From: Pelecanus crispus
Taxonomy: Eukaryota > Chordata > Aves > Pelecaniformes > Pelecanidae
Assembly (NCBI RefSeq): GCF_030463565.1
Contig: NC_134659.1
Span: 6,952,511-7,016,510, forward strand
Length of the DNA: 64,000 nucleotides
Direction of reading: 5' to 3'
Shown here: positions 1 through 27,900 of the stretch, piece after piece
Layout: every line of letters begins with the position of its first letter
Numbering within the stretch: the first letter of the stretch is position 1
Made by a program: the position numbers and the translations under genes
The notes under the pieces: model-generated
What the model was told of the DNA's origin: nothing
What the model saw: the letters and a program-made list of their open reading frames with translations, nothing else
Databases searched by the model: none

Positions 1-2117
1 GAAAGGCACAAAACTGAAGGACAAACCAACTAGCTGTCAGCATCCATCAACTCTCAGACTAGGACTGATTCTTGAAGACAAGCCACACACTGTCATTACA
101 GACGAATCCACTGAATTTGCTGTAGGACAGCTACTCCTGGAAGGTCAGGAAAAAACATGGGGAGCTACAAAAAGCACTTGCTGCTGCATTCCTACGTTTT
201 ATTAACACAGAACCCTAGTTTCACACCCAGTTCGTGCTAACACAATGAGGAGCGTAGAGTGAGACTGCTTTTTGTGGTAGAGCCATCTTCCAACCTTCAC
301 AGAAAACATGAAGATAACAGTTACGGAAGAGATGACCTACAGGAATAATCAGCAGTTGAGGATACAGAGCCACAAGAAACTCTGTGAAAGCAACCTCCAG
401 AAGTCACCTAATTCTAGTGTAGTGATCCCAAATTACTGCCAAGTTGTCTGTGAAAGCAGGGGGATCAGACCCCACGTCCCCACGTAGCATCACGCATTCC
501 TAAGTTGTAAGTGAAACAAAACACTCCCAGATTTTATGACTTTACAAACATGAATATTGCTGCTGTTTGATTGCAGGATGCCAGATAGGAAATAGCCTTC
601 AGCAGGATGAACGACTTGAAGATTTCTTGGAACGCCTCGGTCACTGCTGGGCAATCTCTGCTCTGTTTTGATGGGCCCAATTAAGTATCTGCTTTCAAGC
701 ACACGGAGTTGTTACATCAGCCTATCCCTTTGCGAGTTCCTACCTTACATCCTTTTTACATCAGTCTAAGACACCCTTGGGCACAATTACTGGATTTTGT
801 AACATCATGCTAAATATTGCATCTAGATCACCGTTCTTTCACCACGTCAAGAGATTACACAAAGTCAAGCAACAAATTAGTCAAAAACTTACTACTGTTA
901 AGTCTACATCCCTGACACAACAAGATTTTAGGTCACAGCAGCATGAACTTGTAGCAGGGCCTACCTTGCAGCATTTCACACAGATGCTGTCAGTTACAAG
1001 GACCTCTTACAGAAACTGTTTTGAGTATTTTCCATTTAGATTAAAATAGAATAGTTAATCCTGTGTGAACCATTAAACGCCAATTGCCCTAGCAAAAACA
1101 GATACGAAGTTATCTCCAAGTCAGGCTCTCAATTAAAAGAGTAAACAAACCTCTCCCCTGTAAGAATGCTGAAGCAAGCATTATACAACTTTCTATTTTG
1201 ATAATTTGTTACACTAGTATATTACCCTGGGGCTTGGTACCGCAGGTCATGCAAATGTTTGAAGTATCAGGCAAGACATTACGCCTGAAAAGCCATCTTG
1301 TACATCTGTAGCATCATAAAACTCATGATAAGACGAATTTGTTTCTTACTATTTACCTGAATCCTAGCCCATGTATTTAGAAATTCTTTAATGCACTAAC
1401 TCCTCATAAACACATTACATTCCCAGTTTGTGCTCAAAAGCCCAGTTCCAGATTGCATCCTTTTAAGAAATGACTGCTGAATTATAACAGGCTCTTAAAT
1501 GGAAACAGGAGTATTACTGCACTCTCTATTGAAACTTCAGTGGCTTACTATAGCATGCGTTAACCCACAACAGAAGAGTTCTTCCTACTCCAAAAGACGT
1601 TTGTAATTCAAGTCCTTGTCACAAGTCCTAAAATGCTTACAATGCTTTAAGTCTCGATTACGCTACATGCACGCAAAGGTCCTGAAGCACTTTATCAGCA
1701 TTATTCATAACAGAAACCGGTACTTTCCAGAGGAAAAACTCCTGTCACAGTTCCCATCTGTTTCTCTGGTACCAAAAACTACGTTACAACACAAATACGG
1801 AAAGAAAACTACGTCTTGAAAGGAAGAATTAACTTCAAGTCTAGAAAAGAAATTTAAAGAAATTATCTACCCTGTGCCATTGAATTACGAAATCTACTGT
1901 CACGTGTAAAGGGTGAAGCACACTCATTTCAGTCAAATATTTAGACCATAAGCTCATGGGGGCATGACCTGCCTACCACTGGGGCTGGAATCCTGGCACA
2001 AGTGACCTCACCCACTCACGTACCACTTCCCACAATGTGGGTTTGTTGGTTTTTTTTTCTTGTTTGGGTTTTTTTTAAGCATACCCAGAACACAAAAAAC
2101 ATAAATGCAGTATATAC
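1..2117 (-). other. PPP1R15B: PPP1R15B intron 1 (partial), AT-rich
   Basis: This stretch lies downstream of the PPP1R15B first coding exon on the minus strand and begins with a splice donor GT at 2117-2116. It is AT-rich with only short open frames. I looked on the minus strand for the expected second exon (the rest of the PP1-binding motif and the conserved C-terminal eIF2alpha-phosphatase module) and did not see it, so that exon probably lies left of the window. I see no RNA gene or repeat I can name here. Confidence 0.7.
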
Positions 2118-3683
2118 CTTTTTCCGCCTGGTGCTTCTGCATTTCTCACCAGAAGGAATGTCAGGCTGCACAACGTCAGTGACCCCACAGTTATGTTTTT
2201 CCAGTTGCACCTGACAGACAGTTAAGTGACTACGTTCAGAAGTGACCAAACTCTGCCTCTCTGCTCCTTTTAAACCAGGCGTCCCTTTCTTCTCTGCTGT
2301 TTGAAAGGCTGCCTTGAAATTTAAAGGATTATATGGATCATCTGAGGTACAGAAGGAGTTCCAAAGTTTCAAGTTTTCTGCCTCATCCACACTGCTACAG
2401 TCCCACTCATCCTCCTCTTCAGAACTAGGGTGAGGAGAGCCTGAAGACTCTTCTGCCCAGGAAGAATCATCTTCCTCCTCCTCCTCCTCTTCCAACATAT
2501 CCTTTCCTGGATCGCTGGAAGATGTCTGAATGGTGGCTGTGAAGTTCTGAGGGTTGTAGGGATCCAAACTGTAGAAGGAATTCCAGAGATTAAGCCTTTC
2601 CCCGTCCTGGCTACCAGCATCTGAATCCGAGGGGAGCCCTTCGCTATCAAACCCATCGTCATCATCATCCCAGTCTTCCTCATCATCCGCACTCTCCTCC
2701 CCACTGGAAACTCCCCCTATGATATAGTCTATTAATTTATTCGCACAGGCAGGTCTGGCTGAAACTGGAAGGTTTTGCTCTATTTCGGAGTCCTCCTCAT
2801 CCTCTTCAGTCAGGGCTTCCCCCTCAAGTGGCCCCTTCTCAGGTGAACCCCTTATCCCTTCCTGCTCCCAGGGACCACCTCCAGGTTGTCTCCCCGCATC
2901 GCTGGGCTCCTCGGGCCGCTTCAACTCCCCGGCATCGCACCGCTGCTCCCGCCGCCGCCCTACTTCTTCTTGACAAACGCTCCTGTGCTGCTGCTCCTCC
3001 TCCAGGCTGTGATAGCCGTGGTCCGGGTCTGGCACGGCCAGGCCACCGCTCGGCAAATGCCACGGCTGGAGAAAGGCCAAGCGCTTGCTGCGGAGGAACT
3101 CGGCCTCCGGCAAGCCGCCCCGGGCGGGGCAGCCTCGCCAGGCCTCCGCGGGGACCTCGGCTCGCAGCGGCTGGGGCAGATGGCTCTTGCCGGAGCACCA
3201 GGCCTGGCCCTGCTCCGGGCCCAGCACGTACAAGTCCACACGCGGTACGGGGAAGGACACCAGGCTGCTCGGCACCAGCCCGGTTCCCCAAAGGCTCGGC
3301 GGGGGCTCCGCGCCGCCCTCTCGCCCCTTCTCCAGGGGCTCCGCCAGCCACGGCAGCGTCTCCTCGGCCCAGTCCAGCGAGGCGGCCGGCTCCGACAGCA
3401 GCAGCGGCGGCGGCGGCGGTCGGGGTCCCTTGGCGGGCGGCTGCCCGGCGGCGGGGCAGAGGGCAGTGCTCAGCGCGGGGCCGGGCAGCAGTCGCTGAAG
3501 CAAAGCGGGCAGCGGGGAGAGGAGCTGCGACATCAGCCGCAGCCAAGAGAAGGGCGGGCTCGCCTGGGGCGAGGCGCCGGCGGGGGCCGCGCTGGGCCCG
3601 GCCAGCTTAGGCCAGGCCGCGGCGAAGCCCAGCCGGGCCCACCCCAGGCCGGGGCCGGCGCGTTCCCGGCCGCTCGACTCCAT
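2118..3683 (-). CDS. PPP1R15B: PPP1R15B (CReP), first coding exon, 522 codons; gene partial at left edge
   Basis: Regulatory subunit that recruits protein phosphatase 1 to dephosphorylate eIF2alpha, constitutively in mammals, at the ER and cytosol. The 522 residues match the vertebrate CReP pattern. A hydrophobic/amphipathic stretch at about 46-70 ([20 protein letters not shown]) matches the ER-targeting helix. HGYHSLEEE is at about 222-230 and [15 protein letters not shown] at about 310-324. Two degenerate repeats, [16 protein letters not shown] (about 366-381) and [17 protein letters not shown] (about 440-456), are separated by acidic runs. The exon ends RRKK with a donor directly after; in the family the next residues complete the KVxF PP1-binding motif. 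The start at 3683 has a weak context (C at -3, G at +4), but no better in-frame start exists before Met51. Human CReP is 713 aa, with about 60-70 residues in exon 2. Confidence 0.95.
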
Positions 3684-3715
3684 GAGCGGCGGCGGCGGCG
3701 GGCAGAGAAGGGTCC

Positions 3716-3826
3716 TCAGCGTTCCCAGCGGTGCGGTCGGGCTTGCGGAGCGGCGCTCCGTCGAGGGGCGGCGGGGCGGCGGGCGCGGCAGGCGGCGGGC
3801 GGCTCCCCTCGGGTCTTCGGCTCCAT
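3716..3826 (-). other. Upstream ORF in the PPP1R15B leader, 36 codons
   Basis: On the minus strand an ATG at 3826-3824 opens a 36-codon frame ending TGA at 3718-3716, 32 nt before the PPP1R15B start. Its context is strong (A at -3, G at +4), while the main ATG has C at -3. It is the only upstream ATG I see between the main start and the CCAAT boxes. uORF-controlled translation of PPP1R15B under eIF2alpha phosphorylation is known in mammals. That this uORF acts the same way is inference and depends on the transcription start lying above 3826. Confidence 0.6.
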
Positions 3827-4150
3827 TCTGCTTGCGGGCGGCGGCACAAAATGGCGGCGCGGGGGCGAGCGCAGCGTCTCAACCCGCCCGCAGCCGGCGC
3901 GAGCCCCGAGGGGCGAGGCGCCCCCAACGCGCAGGCGCCCGCCCGCCTCCCCAGCGTCACCGCGCGCAACCGCCGCCCATTGGGCACCGCCGCGGCGCCC
4001 ATTGGTCCCCGCCCCGCGGAGGCCCCGCCCCTCCCTCCGCGTGGGGATTGCATCAGCCGCGGGGCGGCGAGCGCCGGGCGGCAGCGCCCCCTCTGGCGGC
4101 CCCGGCGCAGGGCACGGGCCCGGCCGCGGGCGAGGCCGCGCTGAGGCGGG
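3827..4150 (-). promoter_or_regulatory. PPP1R15B: PPP1R15B CpG-island promoter
   Basis: Very CpG-rich DNA upstream of the minus-strand gene. Two CCAAT boxes in gene orientation lie at 3979-3983 and 4001-4005, GC-box sequences at about 4010-4032, and a YY1-like AAAATGGCGGC at 3848-3858. An ATF4-C/EBP-type TGATGCAAT (gene orientation) covers 4055-4047. No TATA box is seen. The start site probably lies between about 3830 and 3960; this is inferred from element spacing. Confidence 0.65.
4047..4055 (-). promoter_or_regulatory. C/EBP-ATF composite element (CARE/AARE-like)
   Basis: Reading the gene strand, TGATGCAAT is an exact match to the core bound by ATF4 with C/EBP-family partners (CHOP included) in stress-response promoters. 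It sits 364 bp upstream of the PPP1R15B ATG, just beyond the CCAAT boxes. Function is inferred from the motif and its position. Confidence 0.5.
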
Positions 4151-4387
4151 CGGGGACGGGGCTGCCCCAGGCGGGGCCGCCCGAGCCCCCGGGAGCGTTC
4201 GGCGGCCGCTTGCGGCTGCCTCTCGTCAGTCCGCGGGGCGCCGGGGGCCGAGGAATGACTGCCGGGGAGACGAGCTGGAGGGGGCCGGGGTCCCTGCGTG
4301 TGCCGACGGCACGGTGCTTGGGGACCGAGGGAGCCACGTCCCTGCCCCTGCCCGGGGCTTGGCCTGCCGGGATCTGCTGCGGGCAGA

Positions 4388-5062
4388 GGGGCAGGCAGAG
4401 GTGCAGAGGTGCAGGAGAGGTGTAGGAGGTGCAGGCAGAGGTGCAGGGAGAGGTGCAGGCAGATGTGTAGAGGTGTAGGCAGAGGGGCAGAGGGGCAGAG
4501 GTGTAGGCGAGGTGTAGGCGAGGTGCAGGCAGATGTGTAGAGGTGTAGGCAGAGGGGCAGAGGTGTAGGCGAGGTGCAGGCAGAGGTGTAGGCAGAGGTG
4601 CAGAGGCGCAGAGGTGTAGGTGAGGTGTAGGCAAGGTACAGGCAGAGGTGTAGGCAGAGGTGCAGAGGTGCAGGAGAGGTGCAGGCAGAGGTGCAGGAGA
4701 GGTGCAGAGGTGCAGGCAGAGATGCAGATATGCAGGCGAGGTGCAGATGTGCAGGTGAGGTGCAGGCAGAGGTGCAGGCGAGGTGCAGGCAGAGGTGTAG
4801 GCAGAGGTGCAGGCGAGGTGCAGGCAGAGGTGCAGGCAGAGATGCAGGCAGAGGTGCAGGAGACGTGCAGGAGAGGTGCAGAGGTGCAGGAGAGGTGTAG
4901 GAGAGGTACAGGCAGAGGTGCAGAGGTGTAGGCAGAGGTGCAGGCGAGGTGCAGGCAGAGATGCAGGCAGAGGTGCAGGAGAGGTGCAGGAGAGGTGCAG
5001 GCAGAGGTGTAGGAGAGGTGTGGGCAGAGGTGCAGGAGAGGTGCAGGCAGAGGTGCAGGCAG
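4388..5062. repeat. Minisatellite, 12-bp unit family (about 675 bp)
   Basis: Diverged tandem copies of a 12-bp unit like gaggtgcaggca, with variants gaggtgtaggca, gaggtgcaggcga and gaggtgcagga. The array fills the gap between the PPP1R15B promoter and the PIK3C2B poly(A) site, and is G-rich on the plus strand. Long open frames on both strands here have strongly biased, repetitive translations and are artefacts. Confidence 0.9.
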
Positions 5063-5069
5063 GGCCCAG

Positions 5070-5891
5070 GCGCTGCCCGGTGCGTTTCATCACCTTTATT
5101 TTCACGCCACCGTGTTACAGGCAGGAGGGTCCCGGCTGCAGGAGGGTGCCAGCTCCAGCAGCCCCAGCCGCTGGCGGGGCCCAGCTGCTCCCCCCCCTCC
5201 ACCTCCTGCTACATACAATATTTAAAACTTTTAATATAAAGGTTAAAGTTCATTATTCTCGATCCTGAGAAACATTTCGTCCGTTTACGGAGCTCTCGCT
5301 GTAAACAAAGCACCACAGGCACCAAGCCCGCACCCCTGTGCAGGCGTCCCCGGCTCTGGGGCCGGATGGCGGAAGAGGAGATGGATGTCCCCTCCGGCAC
5401 GGGGATGGGAAGGGTGGCCGGCGGTCCCCTTCCCGTGGCGTTGGGGGGGTCAGCCACATGGGACCAGCTCCATGCGCAGCCCTGCCACGCTGCTCTCCTT
5501 TGGGAGCGAATTCCCTGGGACGGGAATTGCCCAGATCCAGGCAGGCAGCTCCTGGCTGGAGATGTACCTGGGGCTCTGTGGGTACGCACCCCCCCGGCAA
5601 ACCTCCGCAACGCCTCCCCCCTCCTCTCCGCCCCGGTACCCGGCCGCATGCTACTCGTTATTAAAAAAAAATTAAAATACAGATATCCCAAAGGAAGAAA
5701 TACCCCCCCCGAAGTGCCCCACCGATCCTCCCTCCCCCTCCCTCCCCGCGTTGCTCCCTTGACACAAGGTAAACTTAAAAAAGAAGACGCCTGCGGCAGC
5801 GCCCGTCGGCACCTGCTCCCTACGGGCACATCCCAGGGCGGGCAGAGCCGCGGCGGCGGTGCCGTGGGTCCCCAGCCCCGGCGGTGGGACC
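5070..5891 (-). other. PIK3C2B: PIK3C2B 3' UTR with poly(A) signal
   Basis: About 0.8 kb between the PIK3C2B stop codon (5894-5892) and an AATAAA on the minus strand at 5100-5095. Cleavage would be near 5070-5085, directly against the minisatellite. No other minus-strand AATAAA is seen in the interval. The 3' end is inferred from this signal. Confidence 0.6.
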
Positions 5892-21898
<16,007 letters not shown>

Positions 21899-21970
21899 CT
21901 CTCTGGGGATCAGGGCCTCTTCCTCCCAGGCTCAGGAGTCAGGAAAAAGGCATGCTGCTCCGCCGGCCAC
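21899..21970 (-). other. PIK3C2B: PIK3C2B 5' UTR part of first coding exon (inferred)
   Basis: A pyrimidine tract followed by cccag ends at 21971 on the minus strand, giving a plausible acceptor 72 nt before the start ATG at 21898. The leader would then come from one or more exons further right. Inference from splice-site shape only. Confidence 0.45.
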
Positions 21971-24900
21971 CTGGGCGGAGGGGAAAGGCAAGGGTTAACG
22001 GCTGGGCAGGCTATGGCAGGGAAGGTTGGCTGAGGAGGGTCCTGCTGGCAGCAGCCCTTGGTACAGCCCTTCCTCTCTCTGACATCTGACGGAAAAAAGG
22101 AAACGCGCGGGGGCTCAGCAATGCGACGGGTTAAATAAAGATTTTGCTGCTGCCCGCCCCCCCGGGACCCCACGGCCACCAGTCAAGGCAGCGCAAGCAG
22201 GGCAGGCAGGGCTGGCTGGCCCCGCAGCAGCTGCCGGGGCTATTGCTGGAGCCCGACGGATTTCCCCGAGGACAAAATAAGACGCAGAGCGGGGAGGGCA
22301 GTGGGGCCAGCGCCTGCAGCTGGGGCTGACTCAACCTGCAACCCCGCTGCCGCAGGGAGCCTGCCCCGGCACGGGCTTCGCCGTGGTGCCGATGCTCCAG
22401 CCACGTGCCTAGGACACGGCTCCGAGCCGCCTTGCTCATCTCGGGACCAGCTTTGAGAAAAAGAGAGCCTCTGCCAGCAAAACTAGGGCTTTTTGAAGCA
22501 GAAAGGAAAAGGTGAGAGAGGAGGGCAAGGAAGGGACAAGACAGGGTGCTGCCCCCATCGCCCCCACCGTGCCCGCGGGGGAAGAGAACACTCGGTTTGC
22601 AGCAGCCCGGGCAGCGAGGCACCAACCTCCTGTGGCTGATGCTGAGCGTTTTACCCGGCGGCACGCTGCTCTCTCCCCGTCTGAGGGCTGTGGCATCCCT
22701 TCCCCAAACCCCGTTTTCAGCAGAGGGAACCATGCATGGCCTGGGACAGCCGGGAGCACCCGCTGCTCACGTCTCCCATTGCTATTCCCCCGCACCGAGC
22801 AGCCTGGGCTGCTTCAGCGAGCAATACACGGGGCACGGTGACGGGGACCCGGGCATCACGCTCTGCTCAGATAACCACCGGCAGCCCCAGACCCCTCAGA
22901 CGGACCCCGCGGGTCCCTCCGAGCCTCTCCGCAGCACCCGGCGCTGCACAGCCTCCAAACCCAGCTTTTTGCAGCATTCAGCTGCATGAGCAGAGAGGCG
23001 AAACAGCCGGACTGGAAACCGCTCCCTGGCCCCTGACCAAAATCCGCGGAGGGCGGTGACCGCAGCGGGGGCTCGGCTCTGCCCAGCCAGCACCACGCTC
23101 CCCAGGGAAGGATGTTTCACCTCCTCTTCCCTTCCTAGCAAAATAAATAACGAAGTGGATGTTAAACAGAAGAGTGGAGCGAGCCCAAAGCCCCTGGAGA
23201 TGGCCGGCACTCGAAATCTCTAGAGCCGAGAGGCAGCTGGGTGTTTTCGGGCTCTGGCCAGGGCTGGCTCACGAGCCTCAGCACGGGGAGGACACGAGAC
23301 CTCCGCCACCCAGGGCTCTCCTCCGCCCCGCACCGCTCGCTCTGCACCGCGCAGGGCTCTGGTTGATGCTCTGATTTAGGGCGAAAGGGTGCAACCGCCC
23401 CTGCCCGGTGTTTGCAAGCATTTTTGCTGGAAAGCGCTTCTTGGGGCTGTGGGCGTCGCTGAACCCGAGGACCTTCCTTCAGCGGGGGGAGCCTGCGCTT
23501 GCGGAGCCGGACAGCCCTTCACCACGAAGTGCAGGAGCGGGGAGAGGACCGGCAGTCCCCGCCGCTGCCTGCTCCGACCCCCAGCAATGGAGGAGTCCAT
23601 CTGGCACGATACGTGCCCCCCGACATCCCACCCCACGGCACGGGGCAACCACCTCCAGCCTGGGCTATGCCAGTGACCACCCTCCACCGGCACACAGCAG
23701 CGGGCGGAGCATCGCCATCGGAGCATCGCCATCGGAGCATCGCCATCGTCACCAGGCCGGTCCCCGCCATCCCCTCCCAGCCACTGATTATCCACAAACA
23801 GGGCCCTCCTGACCCTGGGGCCGTGCAGGACCAGATGGCTGCTAATTAGCCCGGCTCAGGCTTCGCCTGCTGCAAACACATTTCCTGCGAGGTTTGACCC
23901 CCTCACCGAGGCGGCTTTGACCCCCCCACCGGCACGGGTCCCCTCTCGGCCCCCCCAACACCAGGCTGGCCGGGCACCTCACTCAACCAGCTTCTTTGTG
24001 CTTTCTAACTGGAAAAATGGCTTCGGGGGGGGGGGGGACAGGCTGTAAACGTTCCCTTCCCCGGCGTTTTGGACCCTGCCGGCAGCCGCAGGCTTTTCCC
24101 GGAAAAATAGAAATCCCAAAAGCTGGCAGTCCTGGGCTTCTGGAAGCTGAACAAAGAAAATCTGCTTTTAACCCAAAAGCAATAAAATCAAACCGATTTT
24201 TGTGGCTGACAAAGCCACAAACCCATTCTCGTCTCCAAGAGAAGCATCTGCATCTTGCTGACGTTTTGAGCAGAGAAACGCTCCTGCCTGGTCGAGCCGA
24301 AGCTCCCGCGTGTGCCAGCGGGATGTAGCCGGATCCGCACCAGGGCAGCAACAGCAAACCCGGTCCTGCCTCCGCCGCCAGCCAGGTGGGCACCATCGGA
24401 GCGGCGGGGACACAGGGACGGGGAGGCAGGCTCAGCCCGCGCCGGGCACGGCAACCCCACGGTGCCAACGTCAGCCGGAGAAAAGCCATGCAGGAGGGGG
24501 TGCACGCAAGCTGGGGGACGTCGCCTCGGCTGCAGCCACCGCGAGCATCCCCGAGCAGGTGCCTCGGCCCCTTCCCCCCCGAGCCGGCGCGGCAGCCGCA
24601 CCGAGGCGATGCAAACCCACGTGGAAGAGCCCCAAACTCTCCCGGTCGCCCTCCAAGTCCTCAGCCAGGGACAGGACCGATGCTCAACCAGCACCTCCCG
24701 CCGCAGGCTCCTGCTCCGGGGGGTTTGGTGCGTGGCTGCCTGCGTTTCCCCCGAACGCCTCTCTCCTGCCAGCAGCCTGTTGCAAAAATCACCCGGGACT
24801 GCGAGCTGTGGGTTAGGTCTTAGCACAGGAGCTCCCGAGGCAGAAGCCGAATTCCAGAGGAGCAGAGACAAGCAGATTTTTTTTCCTCTTTAAAATACTA

Positions 24901-27900
24901 CTGCTAACAACATAGGGATAATTTTCTGACTTTAAATTTCCTGGCATTTGCCACGGTCACGTCAGCCTCGGGAGACCCATCCAGCTTGGGATCCCACCTT
25001 TTGGAGAAATGCTTCACTGTGCTGAGTTACAGCAGCTGCAGCACACGGCTCGGCTGGAGGCACACAGGAGGGAAAACTACTTGTCCACTGGAAACCCTTT
25101 GCCCTAAGCCCCAAATTATGGTTTAACACAATTTTCTGCACAGTTTGCACCAGCACGGCCCCGTAAGGGAGACTGCAGCCTTGCAGGGAGCCGCGCACAG
25201 GCACCACGTCCCTCGTGTGAGCCACCAGCAACCGTGGCCACATCGGCAGAGCCGAGGGACGTCTCCCCATCAGTGCGCTGCTGAGGTGCACGAAGCCAAC
25301 CTCCTCTCAGGGACAGCCCTCAAGAGCATCAGTGCTGAGACCAAAGGGCAGCAAAACCAGCTCCAAATCCTCTTTCGGGAACCTCTTGCGTTTTCAAACG
25401 TGATTTCAGAGCATCTGCTGGTTGCAGCACGGCCCCTCGTCCAGTTCCCAGCGTCAGCACCCTGCCTGCCAGCCTGGCCAACGCCTCCCCGGGCTCCGCA
25501 CGCCCCGGGGAGCCCTCCTGGATGGGAAGGAAAGGGAGGCTTGGGGTGAGGCTTTCACGCCTGCATGCCGGCAGATCCCGCAGAGTTTATTTTTCAAATA
25601 CCAAAATGGTTGGATCCGCCCAGCAGCAGCCCAGCCCGACGGCAGCGGTCAGGTCCCCCCCGCCGAGGGCTCAGGGCTCCGTTAGCCCCCTCAAAATCCC
25701 TCCACACCAGCCTGTCCTGCTCTGCGGTGGCTCTTGGGGACAGGCTTTCTGCAGGGCTTTGGGGTGGAGGATGCATGGGCTCTCCCTGTCCCCACACCCG
25801 GCATCGGTGGGGCAGGGAGGGACGATCCCAGCCCTCGTGCAAGGAGCTGAGCATCAGGTTGGGAGGAGGGTGAGGAAGACTTAGGGGGGACCCGGGGGGG
25901 AGCTCAGCACCGCCTGCGGCCACCCCGCACCCACCCCTGCTCCTGGCAGCTGAGCAGCACCTGCTCGGTGCGGGAAGGGACGCGGGAAGCGGAGCAGAAA
26001 AGAGTCCTACGGGATCGCACGGCGGAGCAAATGCCGCAGGCAGCCCTGCCTCCCCGTGCCCAGGGATGGGAGCCCGGGGCAGAGCTGCGGTGGCTGGGGG
26101 GGCTCGCTGCGCACCCCCGGCTCTCCCCATCCCTCCCTCCCTTCCCCCTTGCAGGCAGCTGCGTTGGGAGCAGATAGAAACGGCCGAAGCATCTGGGAAG
26201 ACATCAAACATCTGAGGGCGAGGAAGCAAAGCAAGCCCCGGAGGGGCACCTCCCCGGAGTGTGGGAGCCGGGGATGGAGGTTATGCCTATCAGGGGAGAC
26301 AATTCACACCCATTTATAATCCGGCAGAGGGAGGAGCGGCCATGAGGAGGATAAAGCACCAGCTTTCACCTCTGGGGCTGCGGGTCCATCCATCCACCCT
26401 GCCGCTCCCACTGAACAGGGCGAGCCGCTGCGTTCCCAGCCGCCGGAGCAGCCCCTGCCCGGCCAGGAGGACGGCGGGGGCTTCCCCGATTTGGGGACAC
26501 GGAGCCTGCTCCTGGCTGCGTCCCCAGCCACGTGCCATCGCTCCTGCTGCGAGTCACAGCACATCGTGGGGTGACAAAGCTCCCTCCACACACTGGACCC
26601 CGGGGCGGCCCCCCGGCAGCAGGGATGCTCCTAAATCCAGCCCCTCGTCCCATGCAGCTCATGGCATGGTGGGGGCGGCTTCCAGGGCCCCCTACCAGCT
26701 CCAGCACCCCCCAGAGCAGGCGGGACCCAGCTCCCCTCACTCCAAAAGAAACCCTCTGGTCTCAATTCTCCTCTTCCCCTCCAAAACAGGAGGGAAAAGG
26801 GGCCTCTTGGGACCTCCCAGGCAACGTCATGACCAAGGAGAGCCCTTTGGGTGGGTCTCCAGGCAGTGTTTTGACACAGCAAAACACAGGATTTTCCTCC
26901 CAGTTTGGAACCGGAGCTCCAGAAAGGGAACCTGGTCTCAAAGGTCATTGAAAAATGAAACCGAAACCCAGAGCGTTTCATTTCTGGAGCCACACTTGCT
27001 GCTGCCGAAACACCACCCGTCAACCCCAAACCCAGTGAAACTAACACTCCAGAAGCGTTCGCAGTGAAAACAGCACAATTGCCCCCCAAAACCGATCCCG
27101 ACGGACATTTTCAGGCAACTCTCTTTGTTTTCCCCAGTTTGCAGGCAAAAAGCTGAATTCCAAAAGCCCGAGGGGCTGCGCTCCTGGGAGGTGACCGCCT
27201 GGTTTCCAGAGCGGGCTTGGAGCTGTCACCAGCATTTCTCGGCAGGGCGGTAGGAAGGGTCCGGAGCTCATCCCTGTCCCGCAGGATCCGACCCCGCGGC
27301 TGGGGTCCCTGCACCAGGCTCCGGCCCCGCTTCACCCCCCAGGAGCTGCCCTCACCGCGGGCTGGGCACGAAGGACACGGCTCCTTCCACGCACCCCAAA
27401 GCCTCCCGTCACCGGGGCAGATCCGCAGCGCTTGCCACTGCAACGCGCAGACCTGCAGGACCCAGCCACTTCGTTACGCGCAGCAAAATAAAACCAGGCA
27501 GCTGCCATCCCGCACACACCGAGCCGAGCACATGCCTTGAAAACAACCAGTGCCGCTCGCTTCCAACCTGTTGCCTTACGGCAGGAGTTTCTTCCTCTTC
27601 AAGCCGATATGTCTCCTATTAACAGCAGAGCAAAGTCCAGTCTGGTCCAAGCTCTCTGGAGGAGGCAGGATGTGAAGCTGACCGATGCCAAAGGCTCTTC
27701 CATCATTTTTCTACGTATTTCCACGCTCAGGAGGAAATCCTGCTCCGGGAAGATGGGTCAGGTTTGGGATGGGAAAGCCCCCAACTCAGGGCAGCTGAAG
27801 GAGGGAGCTCTGCAGAGGAACCACCCACGGCCCCGCGCAGTGGGAGCCGAGTCCGCAATGGGGACAGTGGAGGGGACAACGTGTCCCGGCCAGGCGTGGG

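Noticed and set aside
490-702. 70-codon minus-strand frame as possible PPP1R15B exon 2
   Set aside because: Lacks the conserved VTFLEEVTEYY-type PP1/eIF2alpha phosphatase C-terminus.
2828-4478. Plus-strand open frames of 260 and 530 codons opposite PPP1R15B
   Set aside because: Mirror frames of a GC-rich exon and its CpG island; the minus strand carries the conserved protein.
3607-5202. 531-codon and 350-codon minus-strand frames
   Set aside because: They read through the 12-bp minisatellite (LHLCLHLSCTS cycles) into the PPP1R15B promoter.
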